46,929 bases of DNA from an uncultured bacterium (lineage in GTDB: Bacteria > Pseudomonadota > Alphaproteobacteria > Rhodospirillales > Rhodospirillaceae): the NCBI GenBank assembly GCA_903888485.1, contig CAISTS010000012.1, forward strand, positions 1-46,929, written 5' to 3'. This document shows, piece by piece, positions 32,761 to 41,564 of this stretch. The first letter of the stretch is position 1; each line of letters starts with the position of its first letter. The position numbers were made by a program, and so were the translations under genes. Below the pieces are notes generated by a model. The model worked only from the letters and a program-made list of their open reading frames with translations, searched no databases and had not been told where the DNA came from.

Positions 32761-34924
32761 CAACCTTGCGCAATGCCGCGCCTATCGCTGTTCCCACGCT
32801 CTGGCTGGGCATTGCGAGCGTCGGCCTTGCGCTGGCCTGTTTCGCCACCAGCGAACCCCCCGTATGGGATGCGCTCTCTTATGTGCAGAAGGCTTATCTG
32901 TTCTGGCAGATGATCGGCGAAGGGCGCTGGGTCAATCCCTTCGACCTCGACATGACGGTGCGCCCCCCGGGCGTCATCCTGATGGCTTATCCCTTCGGCT
33001 GGTCGGACAACTATCACTGGTTCTACTTCCGCTCGTTGGCGATCCCGCTCGCGCTGCTCATCGGCGCGGTCTACATCGCCGCGTGGTCGCGCGCGCTCAC
33101 ACCGCGGGCAAAGTGGCTGCTGGCCGCGCTGGCCTTGGTGCTGGCCGGCATGCCGATGCTCTATCAGTTCCAGGCGAGCGACCTGCCGCTGGCCGCCAAC
33201 TGGGGCCTGGTGGACGGCTTCCTCACCGGCGTCTGCGCCGTCGCTGTGGCGTCGGCGGTGCGCAGCGTGAAACAACAGTCCATCGGGTGGGCGCTGTTCG
33301 CGGCAACCATGGGCGCGCTCGGGTTCTGGATCAAGCCGGCCGGGCTGTTGTCCATGGGCCTGGTGGGCCTCGCGTGGCTGCTGCTGATGGCCGACTGCGC
33401 GCAGTGGCGATTTGCCCCGGTGTGGAATGATCCGGCGCAGCGGCGCTTCGTCACCATAAGCCTGGTGGGCGCGACGACTATTTTCGCCTTCGCCGCCGCC
33501 GTGGCCGTCACCTCAGACTATTTCTCACCCACGAATCTCGCGTTCGGGCGACGTGTGCTCGAAATCCTCGGCACCGAGTTCACCTCGCAGGTCAATGCCG
33601 CGTTCCTCGCCGGCATCCTGCGCACCAGTTTTGGCTACATCGTGCCGGTCGTTGTCGTCCTCGGGATCATCGCCGCTTTGCGCGGCCGGTTCGCGGTCGG
33701 CGGCGCCGCGGCGGCGGTCATTTCTGTTCTGGCCGGCGGCTGGTTCTGGATCGACACCGAGATTAGCCAGGTGCGCTATTTCCTGCCCTTTGGCGCGATG
33801 GCTTATGTCATCGTGATCCCTGCGCTGCTGGCGCGTGCCGAAGACATGCCCGCTACAACGGTGCGCACGGCGACGGGCGTTGCCCTGATCCCAACGCTTC
33901 TCATTACGCTCTTCCTGTTTACCTCCGCGCCAGCAGGGGCACAGCGCGCCCTGGGGATAAATCTACGCGTCGACGACTATGCCGCCGAAACCGCCCAGGC
34001 GCGCGATGCACTGCAGATGCTCAAAGACGAAGGCTCCAAAGGCACCTTAGCCTATGTCAACGGCCTGACGCCGCCGCTGCGCAGCATCCAGGCAGTGTGG
34101 GACTACAACGGCTTTGCCGAACCCAACGCGCCGCGCATCGGCGTGTTCATTCCCACCGACTGGCAGCGCAGCTCGACGCTCTATACCGAGGATCTATTGC
34201 GCTCGGGCATCCTCGTCATCGAGCCTATCGCGAACGAGGCCTCACGCCGCGCCGTGCTCGCGGGCCGCAAGGTCGACAGTGCCGAGAGCCTCACGCGGCT
34301 CATCAACGCCTGGGCGAGCGAACTCACGGCGGATGACGGCGTTGCGCCGATCTCCGAGACGCGCGTGCGTCTCTTGCGCATAGTCGATCCGGCCAAGTTC
34401 GAAGCCGCCATCGCGCGCCTGGAGCAGAGCTTCGATCTGCCCGCCGCCTACCGGGAAGCCAATCCGCAGCGCTGGTGGAGCAAGGTCGCGCTGGACGCGC
34501 GCGCCAGCGCCGCCATGACAAAGACCAACGCGGTGTTCGGCTGGCCGGCGATTCGGCGGCGACGCATACCGTGCACGCGGTCGAGATCACGCCCTACCTC
34601 GAAGGCTGGCGTGCCACCTTCTGGGTCGAGGCCGGCCCCAGCGCCGCACCCGGCGACCGCTGGGATGTGTTCGCGCATCTGATCGATGCCAAGGGCGACA
34701 TCGTCGCCAACAACCAGGTAGAACTGCGTCTGATGCAAAGCCCGACGCCGGAGCAGAACATCCGCTATTACGCGGTCACCTATCCGCTGCGGCCGCCCGA
34801 GGCTGCCTCCCTGGCGTTCGGCATCTTCGATCCGACAAACAAAGGCGGGAAGTTCCTGTCAGCGGACAATGGACCGCGCGACTGGGAGAACCGGCGCGTT
34901 ATCGTGCCGCTTCCTTCTCGATAA
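32757..34924 (+). pseudogene. Multi-pass membrane glycosyltransferase-like protein, frameshifted near the end
   Basis: The first ~595 residues hold about ten membrane helices. A periplasmic Asp near the start (EPPVWDALSYVQKAYLFW) recalls the GT-C/PMT_2 (ArnT-like) enzymes, which use lipid-linked sugars. The frame that begins at 32757 stays protein-like to KTNAVFGWPA (about 34550) and then becomes an Arg/Pro-rich shadow ending at 34682. The frame one base earlier continues as THTVHAVEITPYLEGWRATF, then WDVFAHLIDAKGDIVANNQ, and stops at 34924. This is a soluble beta domain that must be the true C-terminus. One lost base near 34545-34556 explains it. The last 26 nt overlap the convergent methyltransferase gene. 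Confidence 0.75.
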
Positions 34925-35645
34925 CGGCGAGCAGGCGAAAGCCGGTCAGCCGCCCGATCAGCGGCGCCAGCACATTCTCAAGCGCGAGTACGGGCCGCAC
35001 CAGGCCTTCGGGCAACAGGCTCCAGGGCTGGAACCCGCCAGACAACGGGTACGCAAACAGGCTCAGCCAGCTTTTTTGCACCACGCGAAATTCCGGGAAC
35101 GCCGCGACGAAGCGCGCGTAGTCGCGGGTGATGAGCCGCGTCGGGATCGCTTGGCTGGCTGCGAAGGCGTCGCGGTTCGGATCGGGCGCGCCTTCATGCA
35201 AAGGATCCGTGGCAAGGCCCACGGGCTCGGGATGGATGAAGTGATAGAACGGCCAACTCAGCAGCGTGATGGCCGGCTCGACCATGATGATGCGCCCACC
35301 GGGGCGCAGCACACGCGAGGCTTCGGCGAGAAACCGGCGCGGGAATTCAATGTGGTGCAGCACATCGAACATAACAATATTATCGAACGTTCTATCCGCC
35401 ACCGGGAGGAACTGCGCATCGGCGACCATGTCGAGCCATGGCGCGGGAAGGATATCGGTGGTCACGACGTCGGGCGCGAACTCCTTGAAGATGCCCGAAC
35501 CGCCGCCGATCTCGAGCGCGTTCCCGGGCGCGAGCTCGGCGGCCATGCGCCGGTACAGGTCGAGATAAATCTCGCGCAGCACCGGCTTCTGGCGCCATTG
35601 ACGGCCGTGCTCTGCAATTCGCGCATCGACCGCATCGCCGGCCAT
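34899..35645 (-). CDS. Class I SAM-dependent methyltransferase
   Basis: 248 residues. The SAM site is NALEIGGGSGIFKEF, with TDILPAPWLDMVADAQFLP giving the acidic end of strand 2 and FDVLHHIEFPRRFL the usual motif after strand 4. RVLRPGGRIIMVEPAI completes the fold. The C-terminal part (HFIHPEPVGLATDPLHE) recalls glycolipid or polysaccharide methyltransferases. The ATG overlaps the stop of the methyltransferase-GT2 fusion (TAATG), so both are made together. Confidence 0.85.
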   Translation of the reverse strand: MAGDAVDARIAEHGRQWRQKPVLREIYLDLYRRMAAELAPGNALEIGGGSGIFKEFAPDVVTTDILPAPWLDMVADAQFLPVADRTFDNIVMFDVLHHIEFPRRFLAEASRVLRPGGRIIMVEPAITLLSWPFYHFIHPEPVGLATDPLHEGAPDPNRDAFAASQAIPTRLITRDYARFVAAFPEFRVVQKSWLSLFAYPLSGGFQPWSLLPEGLVRPVLALENVLAPLIGRLTGFRLLAVIEKEAAR

Positions 35646-37111
35646 TAGAAGGCCTTAAGCTTGCGCCAGGCGAATATCACCATGCGCAACAAGAGCCAGC
35701 CGTGGGTGAAACGCGAAATCTGCGTTTCACCATAGGTGCGCCCGGCGTAGCGGATAGGAACCTCGACGATTTTTAAGTTGAGTTTAACCGCGCCGAAGAT
35801 CAGATCGAAATCGCCAAAGGGATCGAAATCGCCGAAATAGCTGCGGTTGGCAACGATGCGTTCGTAGTCGCGCTTCCACAACACCTTCGTGCCGCACAGC
35901 GTGTCGGTGAAGCGCTGGTTGAGCAGGTACGAGAACAGGATGGCGAATGCGTGGTTAGCGATGTTGTTCAGGAAGCGCATGGCGGTGGCTTCCATCGGAT
36001 AGACCAGCCTTGTCCCGTTGACGAACTCGCCACGCCCCAAGGCCAACGCGTCGTAGAACTTGCCGAGGCTTTCCGGCGGCACGGTGAGATCGGCGTCCAG
36101 GATCATCAGTACATCGCCGCGCGCGGCGGCAAAGCCCTTGCGCACCGCGTCGCCCTTGCCCTTGCCGTCCTGGCGCATGACCTTGATGTCGCGCCCGGGG
36201 TACGCGGCCTGCACACGCAGGCATTCTTCGTAGGTGTTGTCCTTGCTGTGGCCTTCGACAAAGACGATCTCGATGTCGGGCGCGAAGGCCGGCATGCGCG
36301 TCACCGCGCTCTCGATGTTACCCCGCTCGTTACGGCAAGGGACGATCACGCTCACCGACGGCAGCGTGCCGGCGACCTTTCCCCGCTGCGGGAGCGGCCG
36401 CGCGACGACGTAGTTGCGCAGGCAGAACCGGCGGATCCCGGGCAGCGTCGCGATGAAGCGGTTGATCAAAGGTCCGAGGCCCAGCAGCCGGCGCGGCACC
36501 AGCTGGCGCCATTCGCGACGCACGATCTCGTAGTCGGCGAGCACCAGCAGATTGGCGATGTCGGCGGTCGGTAGATTGTTCTGTGGCGCCTGGGGCATCT
36601 TCTGGCCGAAGACCTCGGCGATGCGCAGCAGCGGGTCCCACAGGTGTGAATAGTAGGCGATGACGATACGCGTCCCGGTCCCGGCGCAGCGGTGCAGGAG
36701 TTCGAGCAGCGCTTCGCAGTCCTCGATCAGTCCGATGGTGTCGGAGATAACAATATAGTCAAAGGGCCCGCCCAGGCGCTGCACAGCGCCCGCGTCTTCG
36801 GCGTTGGCGACGTGGAACTCATAGTCCGGATGCTTCTCGCGGGCGATGCGCACCATCTCGGCACTGAAATCGATGCCGACGCCGCGCGAAGGCTTCAGCG
36901 CCGCCAGCAACTGGCCGTCGCCGCTTCCGATTTCAAGCACACGCGCGCCTGCGGGGATGAGAAACCGCATATAATCGTAGTCTGATTCATGGAAGTAGCG
37001 GTTGCGCGCGATCCATTTGCCGCGCTCGGGCGCCAATTTGTCGAATAACGCGCGAATCGCTTCCTGGCGCGGCGTGAGTGTGACTTCGGTGATGGGGCTG
37101 GTGAGGTTCAT
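35645..37111 (-). CDS. Methyltransferase-glycosyltransferase (GT2) fusion
   Basis: 488 residues in two domains. Residues 15-230 are a SAM-dependent methyltransferase (ARVLEIGSGDGQLLAAL near 55, GVGIDFSAEM, ISDTIGLIEDCEALLELL). Residues 250-488 are a GT2 of the polyprenyl-phosphate sugar transferase type: VSVIVPCRNERGNIESAV, EIVFVEGHSKDNTYEE, MILDADLTVPPE, FGDFDLIFGAVKL. Such GT2 domains usually charge undecaprenyl phosphate with a sugar. ATG 37111 lies 5 nt past the flippase stop; an in-frame GTG at 37135 is possible but overlaps that gene. Confidence 0.85.
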   Translation of the reverse strand: MNLTSPITEVTLTPRQEAIRALFDKLAPERGKWIARNRYFHESDYDYMRFLIPAGARVLEIGSGDGQLLAALKPSRGVGIDFSAEMVRIAREKHPDYEFHVANAEDAGAVQRLGGPFDYIVISDTIGLIEDCEALLELLHRCAGTGTRIVIAYYSHLWDPLLRIAEVFGQKMPQAPQNNLPTADIANLLVLADYEIVRREWRQLVPRRLLGLGPLINRFIATLPGIRRFCLRNYVVARPLPQRGKVAGTLPSVSVIVPCRNERGNIESAVTRMPAFAPDIEIVFVEGHSKDNTYEECLRVQAAYPGRDIKVMRQDGKGKGDAVRKGFAAARGDVLMILDADLTVPPESLGKFYDALALGRGEFVNGTRLVYPMEATAMRFLNNIANHAFAILFSYLLNQRFTDTLCGTKVLWKRDYERIVANRSYFGDFDPFGDFDLIFGAVKLNLKIVEVPIRYAGRTYGETQISRFTHGWLLLRMVIFAWRKLKAF

Positions 37112-37116
37112 GGGCG

Positions 37117-38100
37117 TCACTTCGCAGTCAACCACGTGAAGCTGCCGGGCAACACCGAGACGACGACGGCAAGGCCGAGCGTCACCGACACAAGCAGCGC
37201 ATCGCCGGCAGGAACGCCGAAAAGACCCAGGCCGGTCACCATGACGCCTTCGCGCACGCCCCAGCCGTTGAGCGAGATCGGCACGGCCGCCGCAAGAATC
37301 GCCAGCGGCACGACCAGGAATGCCGCCAGCGGACTGATGGCAACACCCAGCCCCTGGGCGATCACCACGACGATCAAGACTGTATTCAAGTGGATGAGCA
37401 GCGACAGCGCGAGGCCGACAAAGCCCGCGCGGCTGCGCAGGCCATGACGCAGCCGACGTGCGAGACCTAGCACGTTGGCGACGAAGGGACGCTCGGTCAG
37501 CGACAACGGCAGCGGCAGACGGTCGAGGCTAAGCGCGACGCCAAGACCGATGATCAAAGCCAGTGAGACCAGCACGGTCCAGGCCAGCGAAAGATCTTCT
37601 CCCGCCGCGCGTTCGGCGAGCAAGGGCAGGCCTGAGAAAATGAGGATCACCGAACCCAGCAGCGCGGCGACACGGTCGAGCACGACGCCCGCGAGCACAT
37701 CGCGCCAGGGCAAACCGCTGCGGTAAGCCAGCACGCCACGCACAAGATCCCCGCCGACCGTGGCCGGCAGCACTTGGCCGAAGAACTGGCCCGCGTAGGT
37801 CCACTGCACAGCCCGACTCATGGACATGCGCGCGCCGCCCTGCTGCACCAAAAGCCGCCAACGCAATGCGGCGGCGATGAGGCTGCCGATCAGCAGCGCA
37901 ACCGCGGCAAGGAGCGGCCCCGGCGCGGCGGCGGCGAGGCGCTCACTGACGGTATGCCACTCGACCTTGATGCCGAGGTAATAGAGCAGCGCCGCCGAGA
38001 CCACGATCTTGGCGAGAAGGCTCCAGCGCGTCACCGCCGAGGACTTCGCCCCGCCGGCAACCCACGGCGGCGACGCCAGCGGGTGAGGTGTATTTTCCAT
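37117..38100 (-). CDS. Flippase-like integral membrane protein (LPG synthase TM/UPF0104 type)
   Basis: 327 residues with about eight membrane helices. Conserved features of the AglD/UPF0104/lysylphosphatidylglycerol-synthase membrane domain are present: WTYAGQFFGQVLPATVGGDL, then RVAALLGSVILI and the late GWGVREGVMV. In several systems these proteins are thought to flip lipid-linked sugars. It lies directly upstream of the fusion that should make a polyprenyl-phosphate sugar, which supports that role; this is inferred. Confidence 0.85.
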   Translation of the reverse strand: MENTPHPLASPPWVAGGAKSSAVTRWSLLAKIVVSAALLYYLGIKVEWHTVSERLAAAAPGPLLAAVALLIGSLIAAALRWRLLVQQGGARMSMSRAVQWTYAGQFFGQVLPATVGGDLVRGVLAYRSGLPWRDVLAGVVLDRVAALLGSVILIFSGLPLLAERAAGEDLSLAWTVLVSLALIIGLGVALSLDRLPLPLSLTERPFVANVLGLARRLRHGLRSRAGFVGLALSLLIHLNTVLIVVVIAQGLGVAISPLAAFLVVPLAILAAAVPISLNGWGVREGVMVTGLGLFGVPAGDALLVSVTLGLAVVVSVLPGSFTWLTAK

Positions 38101-38170
38101 GCTATGCCGATGTTTTTACCGGCAAAGTTGCCGCTTTGAAACCCCCAAAGCAGGCGCGCGTTGGCGTGCC

Positions 38171-38836
38171 CTAGAACGGCTTGAAATAGCCGAAGAAGGC
38201 GATCGTCACGATCAGCACGGCGCTGGCGGTGGTGGCGGCGAGGGCGTGGTTGACCGCCGCGGCGATGGCCTCCTCGCGCTCCGGCGTCGCGCCCTCCTGG
38301 GCGGTCTCCAGGAACGGCGCGTAGAACGGCCGGAAGCCGACGTCGGCCGCAATCGACGACCAGAACAGCACACCAAACAGGAACAGCTTGGCCGCGAACC
38401 ACGGATCGTCGATAGGCGCGCCGGTGGCGAGCGAATTGAGCCCATATGCGACCAGACTGAGACCAAGGAACGCCTGGAACACCAACTCGACGATGCGCAG
38501 GTTCGCGCTGAGCGGACCGCCGCGCCAGCTGGTCCCGATGAGAATAATGACCAGCCACACGCCGCCGATGATCCAGCTGGCCGTACGCAAGCCCGGCGTC
38601 AGCGGATAGACATTGATGGCGGCGGTGAGTTCTACCCCGGTTGGCAAAATGAGGGCGAAGCACAGTCGCGCAACGACATGCAACGCATTGGCGCGCGCAA
38701 CACGAGCTGCACGCGCATCGAAGGTCTGCCCGGTGTCCTTGATGCGTGCGGTGACGGCGAGAATCGCAAGCTCAATCGCCAGCCATACCGCAAACAGCAA
38801 AATATGGGCGCTGCCCCAAAGTGACGCGCTGTCCAT
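38171..38836 (-). CDS. Unrecognised integral membrane protein
   Basis: 221 residues with about six membrane helices (for example ILLFAVWLAIELAILAVTA near the start and ASAVLIVTIAFFGYF at the end). There is a cytoplasmic or periplasmic stretch around DVGFRPFYAPFLETAQEGAT. HVVARLCFALILPTGVELTA recalls heme- or copper-linked membrane proteins with paired His residues, but I cannot assign a family. It lies 70 nt before the flippase gene on the same strand. Confidence 0.7.
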   Translation of the reverse strand: MDSASLWGSAHILLFAVWLAIELAILAVTARIKDTGQTFDARAARVARANALHVVARLCFALILPTGVELTAAINVYPLTPGLRTASWIIGGVWLVIILIGTSWRGGPLSANLRIVELVFQAFLGLSLVAYGLNSLATGAPIDDPWFAAKLFLFGVLFWSSIAADVGFRPFYAPFLETAQEGATPEREEAIAAAVNHALAATTASAVLIVTIAFFGYFKPF

Positions 38837-38892
38837 CCCCTGCCCCGCGTCCGGAAATTCGGGGACAGCCTACCCGATATGCCAGTGCACCG

Positions 38893-39465
38893 CTACGGCT
38901 GCGCGCGCGGCATGCGGCTCCGCCAAAGGCCAATGGCGGCGATTACGAGGAGCGCGAGCGTTACGACATTGCGAATGTCGATCAGCGCGAATTTAAGACG
39001 ATGCACGGTGGCGCAAAATTCGATGGTCTCCGCGTAACCGGGACCGTTGAGACCACCGAGGAGGCGGGCGTACCCCACTTTCGTAATGGCATCCAGCACG
39101 ACGGCATAGGCCGGCAACATGAGAACGCCGCCCCGCTTGAGAAAGTCGAACATGCGCGCGGGCGCTTTGGTGAAAATCCACGTCCAAAATACGCTGAACA
39201 GCAGCGCCGTGACGATGCCAGCGGCGAAATCGACGCCGGCAAAAATGCGGTAGATGCCCGCCGCCGCAGCCTTCTCGAAGGCGCCCAGTTCGACGCCGAT
39301 CATGAACGGCGACAACCGCGATTGCAGATCGAAGGGCGCAAAGCCGGTGATTTCACGGTACTGCGGCGCGAGTACCAGACTGGAGGTCAGTTGGAGTGCG
39401 CCCGCGATGGCGGCAATGATCAAAAGCCCCCTCACCGTCACGCAGGCTGCAAACACCGCGCGCAC
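38893..39465 (-). CDS. Unrecognised integral membrane protein
   Basis: 190 residues with about four membrane helices (GLLIIAAIAGALQLTSSLV, GIVTALLFSVFWTWIF, GGVLMLPAYAVVLDAI, VVTLALLVIAAIGLW). A soluble loop (APQYREITGFAPFDLQSRL) lies between the first two. No family recognised. It begins 5 nt after the MarC-like gene stop, so it shares its transcript. Confidence 0.7.
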   Translation of the reverse strand: MRAVFAACVTVRGLLIIAAIAGALQLTSSLVLAPQYREITGFAPFDLQSRLSPFMIGVELGAFEKAAAAGIYRIFAGVDFAAGIVTALLFSVFWTWIFTKAPARMFDFLKRGGVLMLPAYAVVLDAITKVGYARLLGGLNGPGYAETIEFCATVHRLKFALIDIRNVVTLALLVIAAIGLWRSRMPRAQP

Positions 39466-39470
39466 GGCGC

Positions 39471-40109
39471 TTAGCCGCCGAGGAAGGAGAAGCTCGCGCG
39501 CAACCCTTCAACCACGTTGTTGACGGCCATGGCGGCGAGGATGATGCCGAGTACGCGGCTCATGACGTTCACACCCGTCAGTCCCAGCATACGCATGATC
39601 GGCGCAGCGAGGAAAAAGCTGATCGCGGCCATGACCAGCACGCCGATCATGACCCCCGCGATCAGCGCTTGCGCCGCGATGTCGCCGGCATGTTGCGCCT
39701 GCAGAAGGATGGTCGAAGCGATGGCGCCAGGTCCCGCGAGCAGCGGGATGGCCAGGGGAAACAGGGCCACATCCGGGTGATGGGCCGCCACATCCTGTTC
39801 CTCTTTCGGGGTCGGCGCGCGGATGCCGCCCTCCTTGGCCATGACCATATCGACGGCCAGGAGGAACAGAAGCGCACCGCCGGCGATGCGGAAAGCCGCG
39901 AGCGAGATGTTGAGATAGTGCAGGAGCGGCTGGCCGATGAAGGTGAATACAAGAAGGATCGCGCCGGCGACCGCCACGCTGGTCAGCGCGGTTTTGCGCC
40001 GCGCCGCCGCGCTGAAGCCGGCCGTGAGCGCAATGAAGAACGGCACGACTCCGATAGGGTCGATGGTGATGAAGAAATTGGCGAAAGCTGTGGCCGCAAT
40101 CTCGAACAT
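39471..40109 (-). CDS. MarC/NAAT-family integral membrane protein
   Basis: 212 residues with six membrane helices and the family hallmarks FFITIDPIGVVPFFIALTAG near the start, FRIAGGALLFLLAVDMV, and FPLAIPLLAGPGAIAST. MarC-type proteins were once linked to antibiotic resistance, but a transport substrate is not established. It appears to be the first gene of a minus-strand unit. Confidence 0.92.
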   Translation of the reverse strand: MFEIAATAFANFFITIDPIGVVPFFIALTAGFSAAARRKTALTSVAVAGAILLVFTFIGQPLLHYLNISLAAFRIAGGALLFLLAVDMVMAKEGGIRAPTPKEEQDVAAHHPDVALFPLAIPLLAGPGAIASTILLQAQHAGDIAAQALIAGVMIGVLVMAAISFFLAAPIMRMLGLTGVNVMSRVLGIILAAMAVNNVVEGLRASFSFLGG

Positions 40110-40166
40110 GGCGGGAGTTTAACGGATTGCATCTTAGGAGCGAAGGGACCCGCGCGCCCGGCGTGC

Positions 40167-40190
40167 CGCGACCGCCCCAGTTTGGTCGCG
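40167..40190. repeat. 7-bp inverted repeat between divergent genes
   Basis: CGCGACC (40167-40173) and GGTCGCG (40184-40190) are perfect inverted copies around 10 nt, between the divergent marC-like and 40255 genes. It could be an operator, or with the T-run at about 40200 a weak hairpin. No function is proven. Confidence 0.35.
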
Positions 40191-40254
40191 ATTGCGCGGT
40201 TTTTTGGGGTGTCCTGCCCCAAGCTAGCCACATGCCCAGCCTATACTCGCGGGC

Positions 40255-40581
40255 ATGACGCAGAGACATGTGACAGGTTTTGCCGACCCCCATGACCGTA
40301 TCCCCGAGCGCCGCCGCGCGCCATTGTCGTGGGCTGTTCTGCTTTTCGCCGGATGTTGCGGCGCGCTGCTGCTGACGTTCGGAGGCATTCAGTGGCTCAC
40401 GGAACAGGTTGCCGCCGCGGGCGACTTCAAGTCCGAGTTGATCACCGGCGTGCTTGGCCTTGGTCTGGTGCTGGTAGGTCCTGTGCTGCTTTGGGCGTTG
40501 GCGGCGTTGTTGCCGCAATGGTGGCTGCGCGGCCTCGGCGCGCGCTTCAAGCGCCTGATCTTCAACGCGCCGCGCAGTTAG
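40255..40581 (+). CDS. Small two-helix membrane protein, unknown function
   Basis: 108 residues with two membrane helices (LSWAVLLFAGCCGALLLTFG and GVLGLGLVLVGPVLLWALAA) and a basic C-terminus. No family recognised. A TATACT -10-like hexamer ends 8 nt before the ATG, so the mRNA could be leaderless. Confidence that it is real rests on the believable membrane topology. Confidence 0.6.
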   Translation: MTQRHVTGFADPHDRIPERRRAPLSWAVLLFAGCCGALLLTFGGIQWLTEQVAAAGDFKSELITGVLGLGLVLVGPVLLWALAALLPQWWLRGLGARFKRLIFNAPRS

Positions 40582-40670
40582 CCGCGGCGCTGAAGTCAAA
40601 GCTTGTTTTCCTTGCCAGCGTGCGGGCACGCAGGCACACTCCCGACCATCTTCAACCGCCGCGTGAGACC

Positions 40671-40895
40671 ATGAAAGCCTCACTGCTCTCCGGTTTCCGG
40701 GCGCTGGCCTTCGCACTCAGCGCTTTTGCACTCTTGGCCCTCAGCGGCATCAAGGTGCAGTCTTCGCGCGACGTGTTCTTCTTTGTGATCGGCCTGGCGG
40801 TGTTCTGGGTCGTGATCGAACGCGTCTTCTTGAACATCAAGAAGAAGCAGGCGAAGAGGCCGCCGGGCGCGCCGCCCAGGCCGTCGGCGCACTAG
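40671..40895 (+). CDS. Small two-helix membrane protein, unknown function
   Basis: 74 residues. Two hydrophobic helices (FRALAFALSAFALLALSGI and VFFFVIGLAVFWVVIERVF) are followed by a basic tail (KKKQAKRPPG). ATG 40671 is preferred, because translations of the longer frame before it look like an out-of-frame shadow of the upstream gene. No family recognised. Confidence 0.55.
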   Translation: MKASLLSGFRALAFALSAFALLALSGIKVQSSRDVFFFVIGLAVFWVVIERVFLNIKKKQAKRPPGAPPRPSAH

Positions 40896-40901
40896 CGCGA
40901 C

Positions 40902-41558
40902 TTACTTTTCGTACTTGGCGATCACCCACGGCTCGCCAGCGGCCGAGATGTACCATTCGCGCATGGCCGGATGGGCGAGGATGGCGTCAGCATAGGCTTG
41001 CGCGGCGGAGTCCAGTTTGACCCCGTAGGTTTTGAAGCGCGTGACCACCGGCGCATACATGGCGTCGGCATTTGTGAATGCGCCGAACAAGAACGGCCCG
41101 CCCGCGCCGTACTTAGCGCGGCAGTCGCGCCAAATGGTGCTGATGCGCGCAACCTCGGCATCGACCGCCTCGCTGTGGCCGACACCCGGCAGCGACCGGC
41201 GCACATTCATCGGCATGTTCGAGCGCAGGTTCGTGAATCCGGAATGCATTTCAGCCGAGATCGAACGCGCCACCGCCCGCGCCGCGCGGTCCGCCGGCCA
41301 CCAGTCCTTCCCCGGAAATGCCTCGGCCAAGTATTCGGCGATGGCGAGCGAGTCCCAGATTGTGACAGCACCATGCTGCAGCACCGGCACCTTGCCCGCC
41401 GGTGAGAAAGCCTTGATACGCGCGGCCGTGTCGGGTTGATCGAGGCCGATCACGGTTTCGCGGAATTCGAGCCCTTGCGCTTTCATGGCGACCCACGGAC
41501 GCATGGACCACGACGAGTAGGCCTTGTTGGCGATGATGAGATGCAGATCGTCGGCCAT
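40902..41558 (-). CDS. Glutathione S-transferase family protein
   Basis: 218 residues. The thioredoxin-like domain begins LHLIIANKAYSSWSMRPWVA, where the Ser pair is typical of one GST subgroup. AGKVPVLQHGAVTIWDSLAI marks the glutathione site. The C-terminal helical domain follows (FLFGAFTNADAMYAPVVTRF). It starts 6 nt after the tyrC stop, so it may be part of the hisC-tyrC transcript. The substrate is unknown. Confidence 0.9.
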   Translation of the reverse strand: MADDLHLIIANKAYSSWSMRPWVAMKAQGLEFRETVIGLDQPDTAARIKAFSPAGKVPVLQHGAVTIWDSLAIAEYLAEAFPGKDWWPADRAARAVARSISAEMHSGFTNLRSNMPMNVRRSLPGVGHSEAVDAEVARISTIWRDCRAKYGAGGPFLFGAFTNADAMYAPVVTRFKTYGVKLDSAAQAYADAILAHPAMREWYISAAGEPWVIAKYEK

Positions 41559-41564
41559 GTTGCC

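Noticed and set aside
34540..34560. Programmed -1 ribosomal frameshift
   Set aside because: No slippery heptamer or strong downstream structure is evident at the junction, so a mutation or sequence error is more likely.
39508..40716. 402-codon minus-strand open frame across marC and the small membrane genes
   Set aside because: It is a different frame over the MarC gene, with low-complexity Arg/Pro-rich composition.
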